Assembly (NCBI GenBank): GCA_041485125.1
Contig: JBGPIT010000047.1
Coordinates: 1-19,971 of the forward strand
Length of the DNA stretch: 19,971 bases
Source of the DNA: JBGPIT01 sp041485125
Lineage (GTDB): Bacteria; Desulfobacterota; Binatia; UTPRO1
Direction: 5' to 3'
The translations under genes and the position numbers were made by a program. Below, piece by piece: positions 1 to 6,570 of this stretch (within the stretch, counting starts at the first letter, position 1; the number at the start of each line of letters is the position of its first letter). The notes below the pieces were generated by a model, which searched no databases, was not told the DNA's origin, and worked only from the letters and a program-made list of their open reading frames with translations.

Positions 1-9
1 ATCGATGTC

Positions 10-26
10 CGAGCCCACATGGCTCG
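10..26. terminator. Short hairpin near the left edge
   Basis: Six-base inverted repeat CGAGCC / GGCTCG (10-15 and 21-26) around a five-base loop. It lies about 48 bases downstream of the stop of the minus-strand small gene at 74-343, so it could help end that transcript, but there is no T-tract on either strand. A stem this short is common by chance at this GC content. Confidence 0.2.
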
Positions 27-73
27 CTTACGTTACCCGCCGTACGCCGGGCAACTCGAACGTGGAGAAACGT

Positions 74-343
74 TCAGTGGACGGGGACGAAGAGGGCGTA
101 GACGACGTAACCGAGCGCGACCGTGCTCAGCGAGCCCACCAGTGCGACCAGGCCTGCGATGCCCCAGCCGACCGCCCGCGCACTCCGTGACACGCCACGG
201 GCGCGGGAGCGCCCCACCGACGGGAGCGCGCTCAGCGCCGCAACGACCTCGCTCTCGTCGGGTCGGAGCCAGGGCGACGACGCAACCGGCACGAAGTCTC
301 GCCCCGGCTCACACCGGATGACGATGTTCGCATAGGGCGACAT
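74..343 (-). CDS. Small hypothetical membrane-anchored protein
   Basis: An 89-residue frame not matched to a known family. The N-terminal half is soluble and mixed-charge. Residues about 57-86 form one long hydrophobic stretch rich in Ala, Val, Leu and Gly, readable as a single C-terminal membrane helix followed by a short tail. The ATG is preceded by AAAGGGA only a few bases away, a usable but closely spaced ribosome binding site. Amino acid composition is more natural than that of the arginine-rich frames on the opposite strand, which is why I prefer this strand. It stands alone; the next gene is divergent from 633. If real, it is probably a tail-anchored inner-membrane protein, and no function can be assigned. 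It could be a spurious open frame. Confidence 0.4.
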   Translation of the reverse strand: MSPYANIVIRCEPGRDFVPVASSPWLRPDESEVVAALSALPSVGRSRARGVSRSARAVGWGIAGLVALVGSLSTVALGYVVYALFVPVH

Positions 344-632
344 GTTCCCTTTGGCATAGCGACATCCGTGCCAGCGGCGAGATCAACGCCCGGCGCTGAT
401 TCCGCGCCGCTCGCGCTCTCAACAGCTGAGAATCTCGGCAGTAAATGTCGAAACCCGATGCAAGAAGCGCGGGCCCACGCGCAACTTCTACAGCGGTGAC
501 GTGTTGGCGACTGTCATCTCGGTCACGCTCCGTCACACCAATAGCGACCGCGTGCGTCCCACGCGGGGCCCAATTGACGCCATTGGGGAATGAGCGTTAG
601 CTGAAACGCAGAAACGCAATGGAGGAGATCGC
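344..632. promoter_or_regulatory. Intergenic region between divergent small genes, with inverted repeats
   Basis: About 290 bases without a convincing gene, less GC-rich than its surroundings. Two inverted repeats lie before the plus-strand gene at 633. One is CCGCGTG/CACGCGG (548-554 and 560-566, 5-base loop). The other is CCCAAT/ATTGGG (569-574 and 582-587, 7-base spacer), which overlaps a TTGACG resembling a -35 box at 574-579. No good -10 box sits 16-18 bases downstream. A promoter/operator here is plausible from position only. Confidence 0.3.
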
Positions 633-944
633 ATGGCACAGAGGTCGTCACGGATGGTTCAGTTGGTCGTCGGATGCTTGCTCGTCTTTGGACTCGGGGT
701 CGCGCCTGCGGCGGCCGGCGGCCGCTACGACGATCGGTACGATGAGCCGAGTGATCGCGCCTATCGCTACGAGCACCGGACCGAGACCAGCGCGCGGGCG
801 GACGATCCGTACGTCTTCTCCACCACGCGCATGATCAACGACTGGGACGCGCCCGCGGCAATCAAGGTTCCGCTCCTGCCGGCTGCGTTCGTCGTCGACG
901 TCGTCTTCCTTCCGGCCGAGGTCATCGCCGACGCCGTCCGCTGA
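633..944 (+). CDS. Small exported protein, possibly YceK/DUF1375-like
   Basis: A 103-residue protein with a clear Sec signal peptide: basic start (Arg4, Arg7), hydrophobic core at about residues 9-22 and an AAA-type cleavage region near residues 25-28. The mature part starts with a Tyr/Arg/Asp-rich segment and ends with a hydrophobic stretch containing KVPLLPAAFVVDVVFLP and then a DAVR tail. That pattern (P-rich hydrophobic segment, Asp, FLP, ending near an ADA) resembles the small envelope proteins of the YceK/DUF1375 group, but I cannot confirm homology. The mature N-terminus lacks the lipobox Cys those proteins usually have. The ATG is chosen because GGAGGAG lies five bases upstream (621-627). 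The gene is monocistronic, with a strong hairpin just after the stop. Confidence 0.75.
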   Translation: MAQRSSRMVQLVVGCLLVFGLGVAPAAAGGRYDDRYDEPSDRAYRYEHRTETSARADDPYVFSTTRMINDWDAPAAIKVPLLPAAFVVDVVFLPAEVIADAVR

Positions 945-947
945 GCC

Positions 948-973
948 GCGCGACGCCGGCGACGGCGTCGCGC
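948..973. terminator. Perfect 10-bp hairpin between convergent genes
   Basis: GCGCGACGCC (948-957) and GGCGTCGCGC (964-973) are exact reverse complements around a six-base loop. The hairpin starts three bases after the plus-strand stop at 944 and ends eleven bases before the last base of the minus-strand stop at 985-987, so it can serve both convergent genes. No T-run follows on either strand, so it would be a U-less terminator or a 3'-end stabiliser. Confidence 0.6.
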
Positions 974-984
974 ATGCCTCAGGC

Positions 985-2190
985 TCAAGGACAGACGTTC
1001 GCCACGCAGACGCTCGTCGGGAGATGTAGCGTCGCCGGACCGGGCAGACCCGCGGCGGCGTTCACCGCCGTGCTGCGAGTCTCGCCCAGGCAGAACGCCG
1101 CCACTTGCACTTGCGTCGCGCGTCCCGGCGTCCCGCTGCGCGACAACGGGGCGATGATCGTCCCAGTCGCGTCGGTCGCGCCGGCGCACTTCCGGACCTT
1201 CGACGTACACGAGTCGCCGCTCGGACAGTCGCTGCTGCCGAGACAGCTGATGAACGGATGCATGGCGCAGACCGAATCGCTCGGACCGCCATTGCAGACG
1301 CCCTCGCCGCCGGCATCGACGGTACACACGCCGTCGTTGCAGCCGTTCGGAACGCGCTGGCCGGCGCAGTAGCACGGCTTGCCGGCGAACCCGCCGCCGA
1401 CGCAGGTCTCGGTCGGCTCCACGCTGCGCGTGCCGGTGGTGAGGTTCAGCGGGATGTCGAGGTCGCCGACGTTGGCCGTCGAGCTCGGCGGGCAATCGAA
1501 GCTGGTGTTCCCGAAGAGCGCGCTCGTGCCGTGCACGGTACAGGCCGCGCCGTCGCGGTCGCCGCCGGAGCACGTGCCGGTCGTATTGAAGTCGCTGCCG
1601 CTGCACGTCGGGCAGGGCTGGGCGACGTCGATGCCGGTGTGGATCCCCCAGACGGTGTTGAAGTTGCTGGCGCCACTGCCGCCTTCGGGGCTCACCGTCC
1701 CGGTCACGGCGCCGTTCACCCGGTTCGTGACGCATACCGGTACGCCGCCCTCCGAGATCGGCACCGGCGCGCCGAAGAAGAAGACGCACGCGCTGCCCGG
1801 ACAGTCGGCGTCGCTGGTGCACACCTGCTCGCTCGCGTTCTGGCAGCGATGGTTGTCGACGACCGTCGTGCTCTTGATCGGTCCGCTGAGCGCGCAGGCG
1901 CCGCAGGTGCCGAGAAAGCTGCCGGGGCAACTCAAGTCGAAGCTCAGGGAGCCGGAATCGACGACCTGCTGATCGAAGTAGATACCGGTCGTACCGGCGT
2001 CGAGGTCAGATCCCTCTGCAATGGCCGTGTAGGTGAGCTTCGTGGGGCAAGGAATCTGCGGCGGTGCGGTCGCGGTGACCGTGGGTGTGGGCGTCGCGCC
2101 GCCGTGGTTGTCGTTGTCGTCACCGCCGCAGCTGAACGCGACACAACAGAGCGCCGTCAGGATGAGAGCCCGATACGTCATCCGCACCAT
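985..2190 (-). CDS. Cysteine-rich secreted lipoprotein, unknown function
   Basis: A 401-residue protein starting at an ATG with GGAGGT four bases upstream; a longer in-frame start at 2292 would hide the signal peptide. Residues 1-20 form a signal peptide, and AFSC with Cys21 looks like a slightly non-standard lipobox followed by GGDD. Next come an Asp/Asn stretch and a Thr-Pro linker (about 32-43), typical surface-lipoprotein spacers. The mature part has about 28 further cysteines and two kinds of repeat. One is C-x5-DCP with a further Cys (CTSDADCPG.. and CLGSSDCPSG..). The other is C-x-G-G-x5-C (CSGGDRDGAAC, CVGGGFAGKPC, CNGGPSDSVC). The even, repeated cysteines suggest a disulfide-stabilised extracellular protein, probably surface-exposed. 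No catalytic motif was seen. It is divergent from the response regulator at 2568. Confidence 0.8.
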   Translation of the reverse strand: MVRMTYRALILTALCCVAFSCGGDDNDNHGGATPTPTVTATAPPQIPCPTKLTYTAIAEGSDLDAGTTGIYFDQQVVDSGSLSFDLSCPGSFLGTCGACALSGPIKSTTVVDNHRCQNASEQVCTSDADCPGSACVFFFGAPVPISEGGVPVCVTNRVNGAVTGTVSPEGGSGASNFNTVWGIHTGIDVAQPCPTCSGSDFNTTGTCSGGDRDGAACTVHGTSALFGNTSFDCPPSSTANVGDLDIPLNLTTGTRSVEPTETCVGGGFAGKPCYCAGQRVPNGCNDGVCTVDAGGEGVCNGGPSDSVCAMHPFISCLGSSDCPSGDSCTSKVRKCAGATDATGTIIAPLSRSGTPGRATQVQVAAFCLGETRSTAVNAAAGLPGPATLHLPTSVCVANVCP

Positions 2191-2567
2191 GACCACCTCC
2201 GTCGTCGCTGACCCGTAAGGAACCGCCGCTCGCGACCCCTCGGATACGTCGAAAGGGCCGCGCCTGTGACGCGAGTGTACCCAGCGACCCACACGAGAGC
2301 GACCCTAGGGGTTACCGAATGCCGGCGCGCCGGACCGCGTGCCGTGGCGCATCACATGCGATCCGTCACGCACCGGTCCGCGCGGGGCGGCGATCGTGTC
2401 GCGCTGCCGCCCATGCGGCGTGCCGGCAGCGCCCGCGCGCTGTGTCGCGGCCGCGTCCGCGCGCACCGGTGTCCGCGAAATCCCGCCAATTCTCGCGATC
2501 GCTTTGCTGGCACCGCCGTTGCTTTCTCGGGCGTCAGCCACTGCACACGACAGAAAGGGGGCACATC
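2191..2567. other. 377-base divergent intergenic region with two palindromes
   Basis: No credible gene is seen between the divergent lipoprotein and response-regulator genes. It holds two perfect palindromes eleven bases apart: CCCTAGGG (2303-2310) and CCGGCGCGCCGG (2322-2333). The minus strand has TACACT at 2274-2279, a possible -10 for the lipoprotein gene, without a good -35. No confident promoter can be named for the response regulator. Confidence 0.35.
2195..2200 (-). promoter_or_regulatory. Ribosome binding site fixing the lipoprotein start
   Basis: GGAGGT on the minus strand, four bases before the ATG at 2190. It supports this internal ATG over the upstream in-frame alternative at 2292 and places the signal peptide at the N-terminus. 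Confidence 0.7.
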
Positions 2568-2984
2568 ATGGACGCGGGATCGACAGCGATGAAGACCCGG
2601 CACGAGATACCGACGGTCTTGATCGTCGACGACTATCCGACGTTGGCGGAGCTGGTCGAATGGCGGCTGCGGGTCGCCGGCATGCTGACGCGCATCTGTC
2701 CCGGCGGCGCCGAAGCCATGCGCGTCGTCCGCGAGGAGCGCGTCGACCTGGTGATCCTCGACGTGATGATGCCGGAGGTCGACGGCTACGAGGTGATCCG
2801 CTTGATCCGCGACCAGGAGCACACGCGGCAGCTGCCGGTGATCATGCTCACCGCGTGCTCGACCGAGGCCGAGATCGCCGAAGCCATGGCGCTCGGCGCC
2901 GACTACTACATCACCAAGCCCTTCAACGCCGTCGAGCTGGTGCGCCAAGTGAAACGGCTTCTCGAGGAGCGCCGGGCGGCGTAG
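2568..2984 (+). CDS. Receiver-only response regulator (CheY/Spo0F-like)
   Basis: A 138-residue single-domain response regulator. The receiver fold spans about residues 16-135. Asp21-Asp22 form the acidic Mg2+ pocket, Asp65 in LVILDVMMP is the phosphoacceptor, Thr95 in MLTA is the switch Thr and Lys117 in TKPFN is the conserved lysine, so the full phosphorylation chemistry is present. No DNA-binding or enzymatic output domain follows; the stop comes right after the last receiver helix. The start is the ATG after AAAGGGGG (six-base gap); ATG at Met8 is also possible. A longer upstream frame is low-complexity Arg/Ala and is not believed. No partner kinase is adjacent; the nearest is the orphan hybrid-less kinase at 6571-9417 on the other strand. 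It probably signals by protein contact or acts in a phosphorelay. Confidence 0.9.
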   Translation: MDAGSTAMKTRHEIPTVLIVDDYPTLAELVEWRLRVAGMLTRICPGGAEAMRVVREERVDLVILDVMMPEVDGYEVIRLIRDQEHTRQLPVIMLTACSTEAEIAEAMALGADYYITKPFNAVELVRQVKRLLEERRAA

Positions 2985-2995
2985 CGAGGCACCGT

Positions 2996-3009
2996 CCCGC
3001 GCCGGCGGG
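2996..3009. terminator. Small hairpin between convergent genes
   Basis: CCCGC (2996-3000) and GCGGG (3005-3009) can pair around GCCG in the 31-base gap between the response regulator (plus) and the SDR gene (minus). It may act as a weak shared terminator. The stem is short and no T-tract is present. Confidence 0.25.
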
Positions 3010-3015
3010 GGTTGG

Positions 3016-3738
3016 TCAGAAGCTCTCTTTGTACGGCCGCACGTCGAGCTCTTGCGTCCACGCGCTGCGGTCCTGGTGTGCCAGGTGCCAATAGCTCTCG
3101 GCGATCGCCGCCGGGCTCAGCATGTCGTCGGCCGTGAGCTGCGGGCGCAAGCGACGGATGAAGGGCATGTCGATCGCCCCGTCGACGTTCACGTACGCGA
3201 CGTGGATGCCTTGCGGCCCGAAGTCGCGCGCCATCACCTGCGCCAGCCCGCGCAGCGCGAATTTCGCCGGTCCAAACGCCGCCGACGTGGCGAAGGGTTT
3301 CGTCCCCGCCGTCGCGCCGGTGAAGAGGATCGTCCCCTGCCCCTTCGCGAGCATCGCCGGCACCACCGCCTGCGACCAGAGGAACGCCCCGAAGGCGTTC
3401 ACTCGCCAGGTGGTCTCGAAGGTGCTCGGCTTGGTCTCCATGAGACGACCGAACGGCCGCATCGCAGCGTTGTAGAGGAGCACGTCGACGTCGCCGAGCT
3501 CGCGGCCGATCCGCTCGACCGCGGGCGCGATCTCGTCCGCCTTGCTCACGTCGGCCGGGACCGCGAGCGCGCGGCCGCCAGCGGTCGTGATCTCGTCGGC
3601 GAGCGCGTCGAGCTTCTCCTTGCCGCGCGCCACCAGGGCGACGGCGTAGCCGGCGGCGAAGCGCCGCGCCAGGGCCGCGCCCAATCCAGCGCCGACGCCG
3701 ACGACCGCAGCCACTCGTGGGGATTGCCGCTCGGCCAT
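3016..3738 (-). CDS. Short-chain dehydrogenase/reductase-like protein lacking catalytic Tyr and Ser
   Basis: A 240-residue Rossmann-fold protein of classical SDR length. The dinucleotide-binding loop is G14-V-G16-A-G18-L-G20, there is an Arg after beta 2 (LVARG), ADVSK holds the Asp of the adenine pocket, and LYNAAM takes the place of NNAG. The catalytic segment is altered: the usual YxxxK reads Phe155-GPA-Lys159, and the Ser thirteen residues earlier is Ala142/Thr143 (TGATAG). Lys159 is kept. Because the fold and cofactor loop are intact, this looks like an SDR subgroup with changed chemistry or a binding/regulatory role, not decay. The ATG has GAGGAGG five bases upstream (3744-3750). It overlaps the stop of the upstream HxlR gene by one base (TGATG), so translation is probably coupled. 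Confidence 0.88.
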   Translation of the reverse strand: MAERQSPRVAAVVGVGAGLGAALARRFAAGYAVALVARGKEKLDALADEITTAGGRALAVPADVSKADEIAPAVERIGRELGDVDVLLYNAAMRPFGRLMETKPSTFETTWRVNAFGAFLWSQAVVPAMLAKGQGTILFTGATAGTKPFATSAAFGPAKFALRGLAQVMARDFGPQGIHVAYVNVDGAIDMPFIRRLRPQLTADDMLSPAAIAESYWHLAHQDRSAWTQELDVRPYKESF

Positions 3739-4199
3739 CACCGCCTCCTCACGCGGTCGGGCGCGAGGCCGACGCGCAGGCGGCGCACGTCGAGACGCGC
3801 GCCGGTGTGCTCGTCGACCACGACCGGGCGCACCTCGCGTCCGCTCTCGTGATCGACGAGGACGACGGGCGGACCCTTCGCGTCCCAGAGCCAGTCGCTC
3901 CCCCATCGCCACATCGCCGCGAGGACGTCCCAGAACGCGCGTCCCTTCTCGGTGAGACGGTACTCGTAACGCGGCGGCCGCTCCGCGTACGGTTGCTTCG
4001 TCATCAGACCCTCCGCGACCAGGCGCTCGAGCCGCTTCGCGAGCACGGCCCGCGGCATCTCGAGCGCGCGCTGGAAATCCTCGAACCGCCGTTTGCCCGC
4101 GAACGCCTCGCGCAGCACGAGCGGCGTCCACCAGTCGCCGATCAGGTCGGTCGCGCGCGCGATCGGACAGGGCGCGCGGTCGAATCGGGTCCGTCGCAT
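3738..4199 (-). CDS. HxlR-family winged-helix transcriptional regulator
   Basis: A 153-residue regulator. Residues about 8-100 form the HxlR winged helix. They include Cys11 in APCPIARA, the family's conserved N-terminal cysteine that several members use to sense redox or electrophiles, then the GDWWTPLVLREA helix, the recognition segment RFEDFQRALEMPRAVLAKRL, and the wing with RPPRYEYRLTEKG. The C-terminal 50 residues carry DHESGREVRPVVVDEHTG, common in HxlR proteins. Start: ATG ten bases after the molybdoenzyme stop, with only a weak GAGCGGA site, so it probably depends on upstream translation. It likely controls its own operon, perhaps in response to an aldehyde, quinone or oxidant; that ligand is an inference from the family. 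Confidence 0.92.
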   Translation of the reverse strand: MRRTRFDRAPCPIARATDLIGDWWTPLVLREAFAGKRRFEDFQRALEMPRAVLAKRLERLVAEGLMTKQPYAERPPRYEYRLTEKGRAFWDVLAAMWRWGSDWLWDAKGPPVVLVDHESGREVRPVVVDEHTGARLDVRRLRVGLAPDRVRRR

Positions 4200-4209
4200 C
4201 GCGATCCGC

Positions 4210-6465
4210 TCAGCCGGCGACCGCCTCGACCCGGGCGCGCACGTGCTTGTGCCAGGGCGTGCCGGCGAGCCAGTCACGGTCCTCCGACGCGGTGAGCTCG
4301 TTCGGCGCGACGCCATGTACGACCTGGCGGCCGGCCTCGTCCGGGTAAGAGAGCCCGAGCCCATTCGGCAAGCTCACGTGGCCGGGCTGCATGCACGCGT
4401 TCACCTCGACGATGGTCTCGGCGCTGCCGCGCCGGGTGGTAACCCGGACCCGGCCGCCGTCGGCGACGCCGAGCGACTGCGCGTCATCCGGGCTGATGCG
4501 GAGGGCGCCCTCCGCATCCTTCTTCCGCCACGTGGGGTCGCGGAAGATCGTGTTCGCCGTCGAGGTGCGGCGCTCGCCGGCGGTGAGCACGAACGGAAAC
4601 TCGCCGTGACGCCCTTCGGGCTCGTCGCGGAGCCCGCGGAGCTCGCTCAACAGCTCCGGCACCGTGAGGTTCACACGCCCGTCGGGTGTCGCGAGCCGCC
4701 GCCAGGTCTCCTCGTACTCGTCGACGGTGAACGTCACGCCCGAACGGCGGGTGCGGATCGCCTCGAAGAGCGCCTCGCCGAGCGCGGGCCCGTCGCCCGC
4801 AAAACCGGCGCGCCGGACCGACTCGGGATAGCTGAGCGCGCAGGTGTGCGCCGCGCCCCAGAGCAGCGCGATCGCCTCGTTGCCGGCACCGAACGTCGGC
4901 CCGAGCGTCTCGTACAGGATCACCGGCACGAGGCCGCCGAGCTCCGGGCGCTCGCTGGTGAGACGGAGGAACTCCTGCGCGTACTCGGCGCGACCGCGCG
5001 CGGCGGCGGCGTGGAGCGGGGCGAGGTCGACGTCGTCGAGCGCGCCGATCGCCCGCACCAAGCGGTGGTGGATCTCCGGCTCGGCAAGCGTCCCGGGTGC
5101 GGCGTCGAAGAGCGGCGCGCGGAGCTGGAAGACGTTCGCGGGGAACTCGAGGGTGAAGAACGTCGCCTCCCACTTTTCGAACTGCGACGCCGCCGGCAGC
5201 ACGTAGTCGGCGTGGCGAGCGGTCTCGGTGAGCGCGACGTCGATCACGACCACGAGCTCGAGCGCGTCGAGCGCCTCGCGCATACGCTTGCTGTCGGCGA
5301 GCGAGTGCACCGGGTTCGCGCTCTCGACGATCAGCGCGCGGAAGCGCTTCGGATGGTCGGTCAGGATCTCGTCGGGGATCACGTTGCAGGGGATGAGCCC
5401 GGTGATGATGCGATGCCCGCCGACCGGGCTCGTCCGGCCGCCTTCCCTGCCGCCGCCGAGCCCCGCCATCCGGGTGTGGATGTTCATGGCGCCGGCGCGG
5501 CCGAAGTTCCCGGTGAGCAGATAGATCAGCTTTTCGAGGTACGAGTTGAGCGTGCTGTGGGGCGCTTGCTGGATGCCGAGGTCCTCGAAGATCGAGACGC
5601 TCTTGGCGGCGGCGATCCGCCGCGCCACCGCGCGCACCAACTCTTCGGAGACGCCGGCGCGGGCGCAATGGTCCGCGACCGGGATCTCGCGGAGCTGCGC
5701 GAACAGCGGCTCGTGATTGCTGGTGCGATCGCGCAGGAAGTCGTGATCGCACAGGTCCTCTTGGACGAGGACGCCGAGGATCGCGCTCAGGCAGAACGCG
5801 TCGGTGCCGGGACGGACTTGCAGATGGAAGTCCGCCAGCTCGGCGGTCTCGGTGCGGCGCGGATCGACGACGATCAAGGCCCGACCCGGATCGCCGGCGA
5901 TCGCGCGCAACGTCGCGCGCGCGCGCGGGAAGCCGTGCGACTGCCACGGGTTCTTGCCGACGAACATCGCGACCTCGGCGTGCTCGAAGTCGCCGGTGGT
6001 GTGACAGCGCGGCCGTCCGTAGAGCTGGCCGTCGACCCAGAACTCGCCGGTCTTCTCCTGCGCGAGCGCGTTCGAAGTGTAGATCGATCCGACCGCGCGC
6101 TTGGTCGCGCCGTTGTAGGCGCCGCCGAGATGATTCCCCTGCCCGCCGCCGCCGTAATAGAGGATCGTCGCGCCGCCGTGCGTGTCGCGCACCTGCACCA
6201 GACGCGCCGCGACCTCGCGAATCGCGGTGTCCCAGTCGATCGGCTCGAAGCTGCCGTCGGGCCGGCGCCGGAGCGGCGTCGTCAGACGATGGCGGCCGTT
6301 CTGGTAGTGGTCGAGACGCTGCGCCTTCTCACACGCGTAGCCTTGCGACCCCGGATGGGCGCGGTCGCCGCGGACGCGGGCGATGTGCGCGCCATCGAGC
6401 TTCACCTCGATGCCGCAGTTGATGCTGCACAGGATGCATGCGGTCTGTCGCCATTCGTCGCTCAT
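4210..6465 (-). CDS. Molybdopterin-dependent oxidoreductase, stand-alone large subunit
   Basis: A 751-residue DMSO-reductase-superfamily enzyme. The N-terminal [4Fe-4S] domain has Cys10, Cys13, Cys17 and Cys45 (CxxCxxxC, then 27 residues, then C-E-K). The catalytic domains cover about residues 55-600, with pterin-contact segments such as YYGGGGQGNHLGG, FVGKNPWQSHG and VVDPRRTETA. Cys154 in GRPRCHTT is a good candidate for the Mo/W thiolate ligand, and Cys rather than Sec or Ser fits the FdhF/NapA/BisC-like branch. The C-terminal molydopterin-dinucleotide domain lies at about 630-750 (LTAGERRTSTANTIFRDP, MQPGHVSLPNG). There is no Tat signal, so it is cytoplasmic. GGAGG lies five bases before the ATG (6471-6475). 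No small Fe-S or membrane subunit is adjacent. The substrate cannot be read from the sequence; formate, nitrate or a hydroxylated/aldehyde compound are all possible. Confidence 0.93.
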   Translation of the reverse strand: MSDEWRQTACILCSINCGIEVKLDGAHIARVRGDRAHPGSQGYACEKAQRLDHYQNGRHRLTTPLRRRPDGSFEPIDWDTAIREVAARLVQVRDTHGGATILYYGGGGQGNHLGGAYNGATKRAVGSIYTSNALAQEKTGEFWVDGQLYGRPRCHTTGDFEHAEVAMFVGKNPWQSHGFPRARATLRAIAGDPGRALIVVDPRRTETAELADFHLQVRPGTDAFCLSAILGVLVQEDLCDHDFLRDRTSNHEPLFAQLREIPVADHCARAGVSEELVRAVARRIAAAKSVSIFEDLGIQQAPHSTLNSYLEKLIYLLTGNFGRAGAMNIHTRMAGLGGGREGGRTSPVGGHRIITGLIPCNVIPDEILTDHPKRFRALIVESANPVHSLADSKRMREALDALELVVVIDVALTETARHADYVLPAASQFEKWEATFFTLEFPANVFQLRAPLFDAAPGTLAEPEIHHRLVRAIGALDDVDLAPLHAAAARGRAEYAQEFLRLTSERPELGGLVPVILYETLGPTFGAGNEAIALLWGAAHTCALSYPESVRRAGFAGDGPALGEALFEAIRTRRSGVTFTVDEYEETWRRLATPDGRVNLTVPELLSELRGLRDEPEGRHGEFPFVLTAGERRTSTANTIFRDPTWRKKDAEGALRISPDDAQSLGVADGGRVRVTTRRGSAETIVEVNACMQPGHVSLPNGLGLSYPDEAGRQVVHGVAPNELTASEDRDWLAGTPWHKHVRARVEAVAG

Positions 6466-6570
6466 CGTGGCCTCCGTTCAACGAGTGAATGGACGAGCGA
6501 CGAGGTTGACGCAATAGGCGCTCCCACGCCCGGCGCGCGGCCCGCTGCGATCCGCGCTCGGACCGGCCGA

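Noticed and set aside
5..321. Two overlapping plus-strand frames at the left edge
   Set aside because: Both are Arg/Pro-rich without a ribosome site or motif, and the minus frame at 74-343 looks more natural.
309..536. Minus-strand frame of 75 codons
   Set aside because: No ribosome site, no motif, and it overlaps the start region of the small gene at 343.
598..610. TAGCTGAAACGCA here and again at 14284-14296, both just upstream of a gene start
   Set aside because: A shared 13-mer is expected a few times by chance in 20 kb, and the flanking bases do not match, so no common regulatory site is claimed.
1105..2211. Plus-strand frame of 368 codons opposite the cysteine-rich lipoprotein
   Set aside because: It is an Ala/Arg/Gly-rich shadow with no signal, motif or ribosome site; the minus strand has a signal peptide, repeats and GGAGGT.
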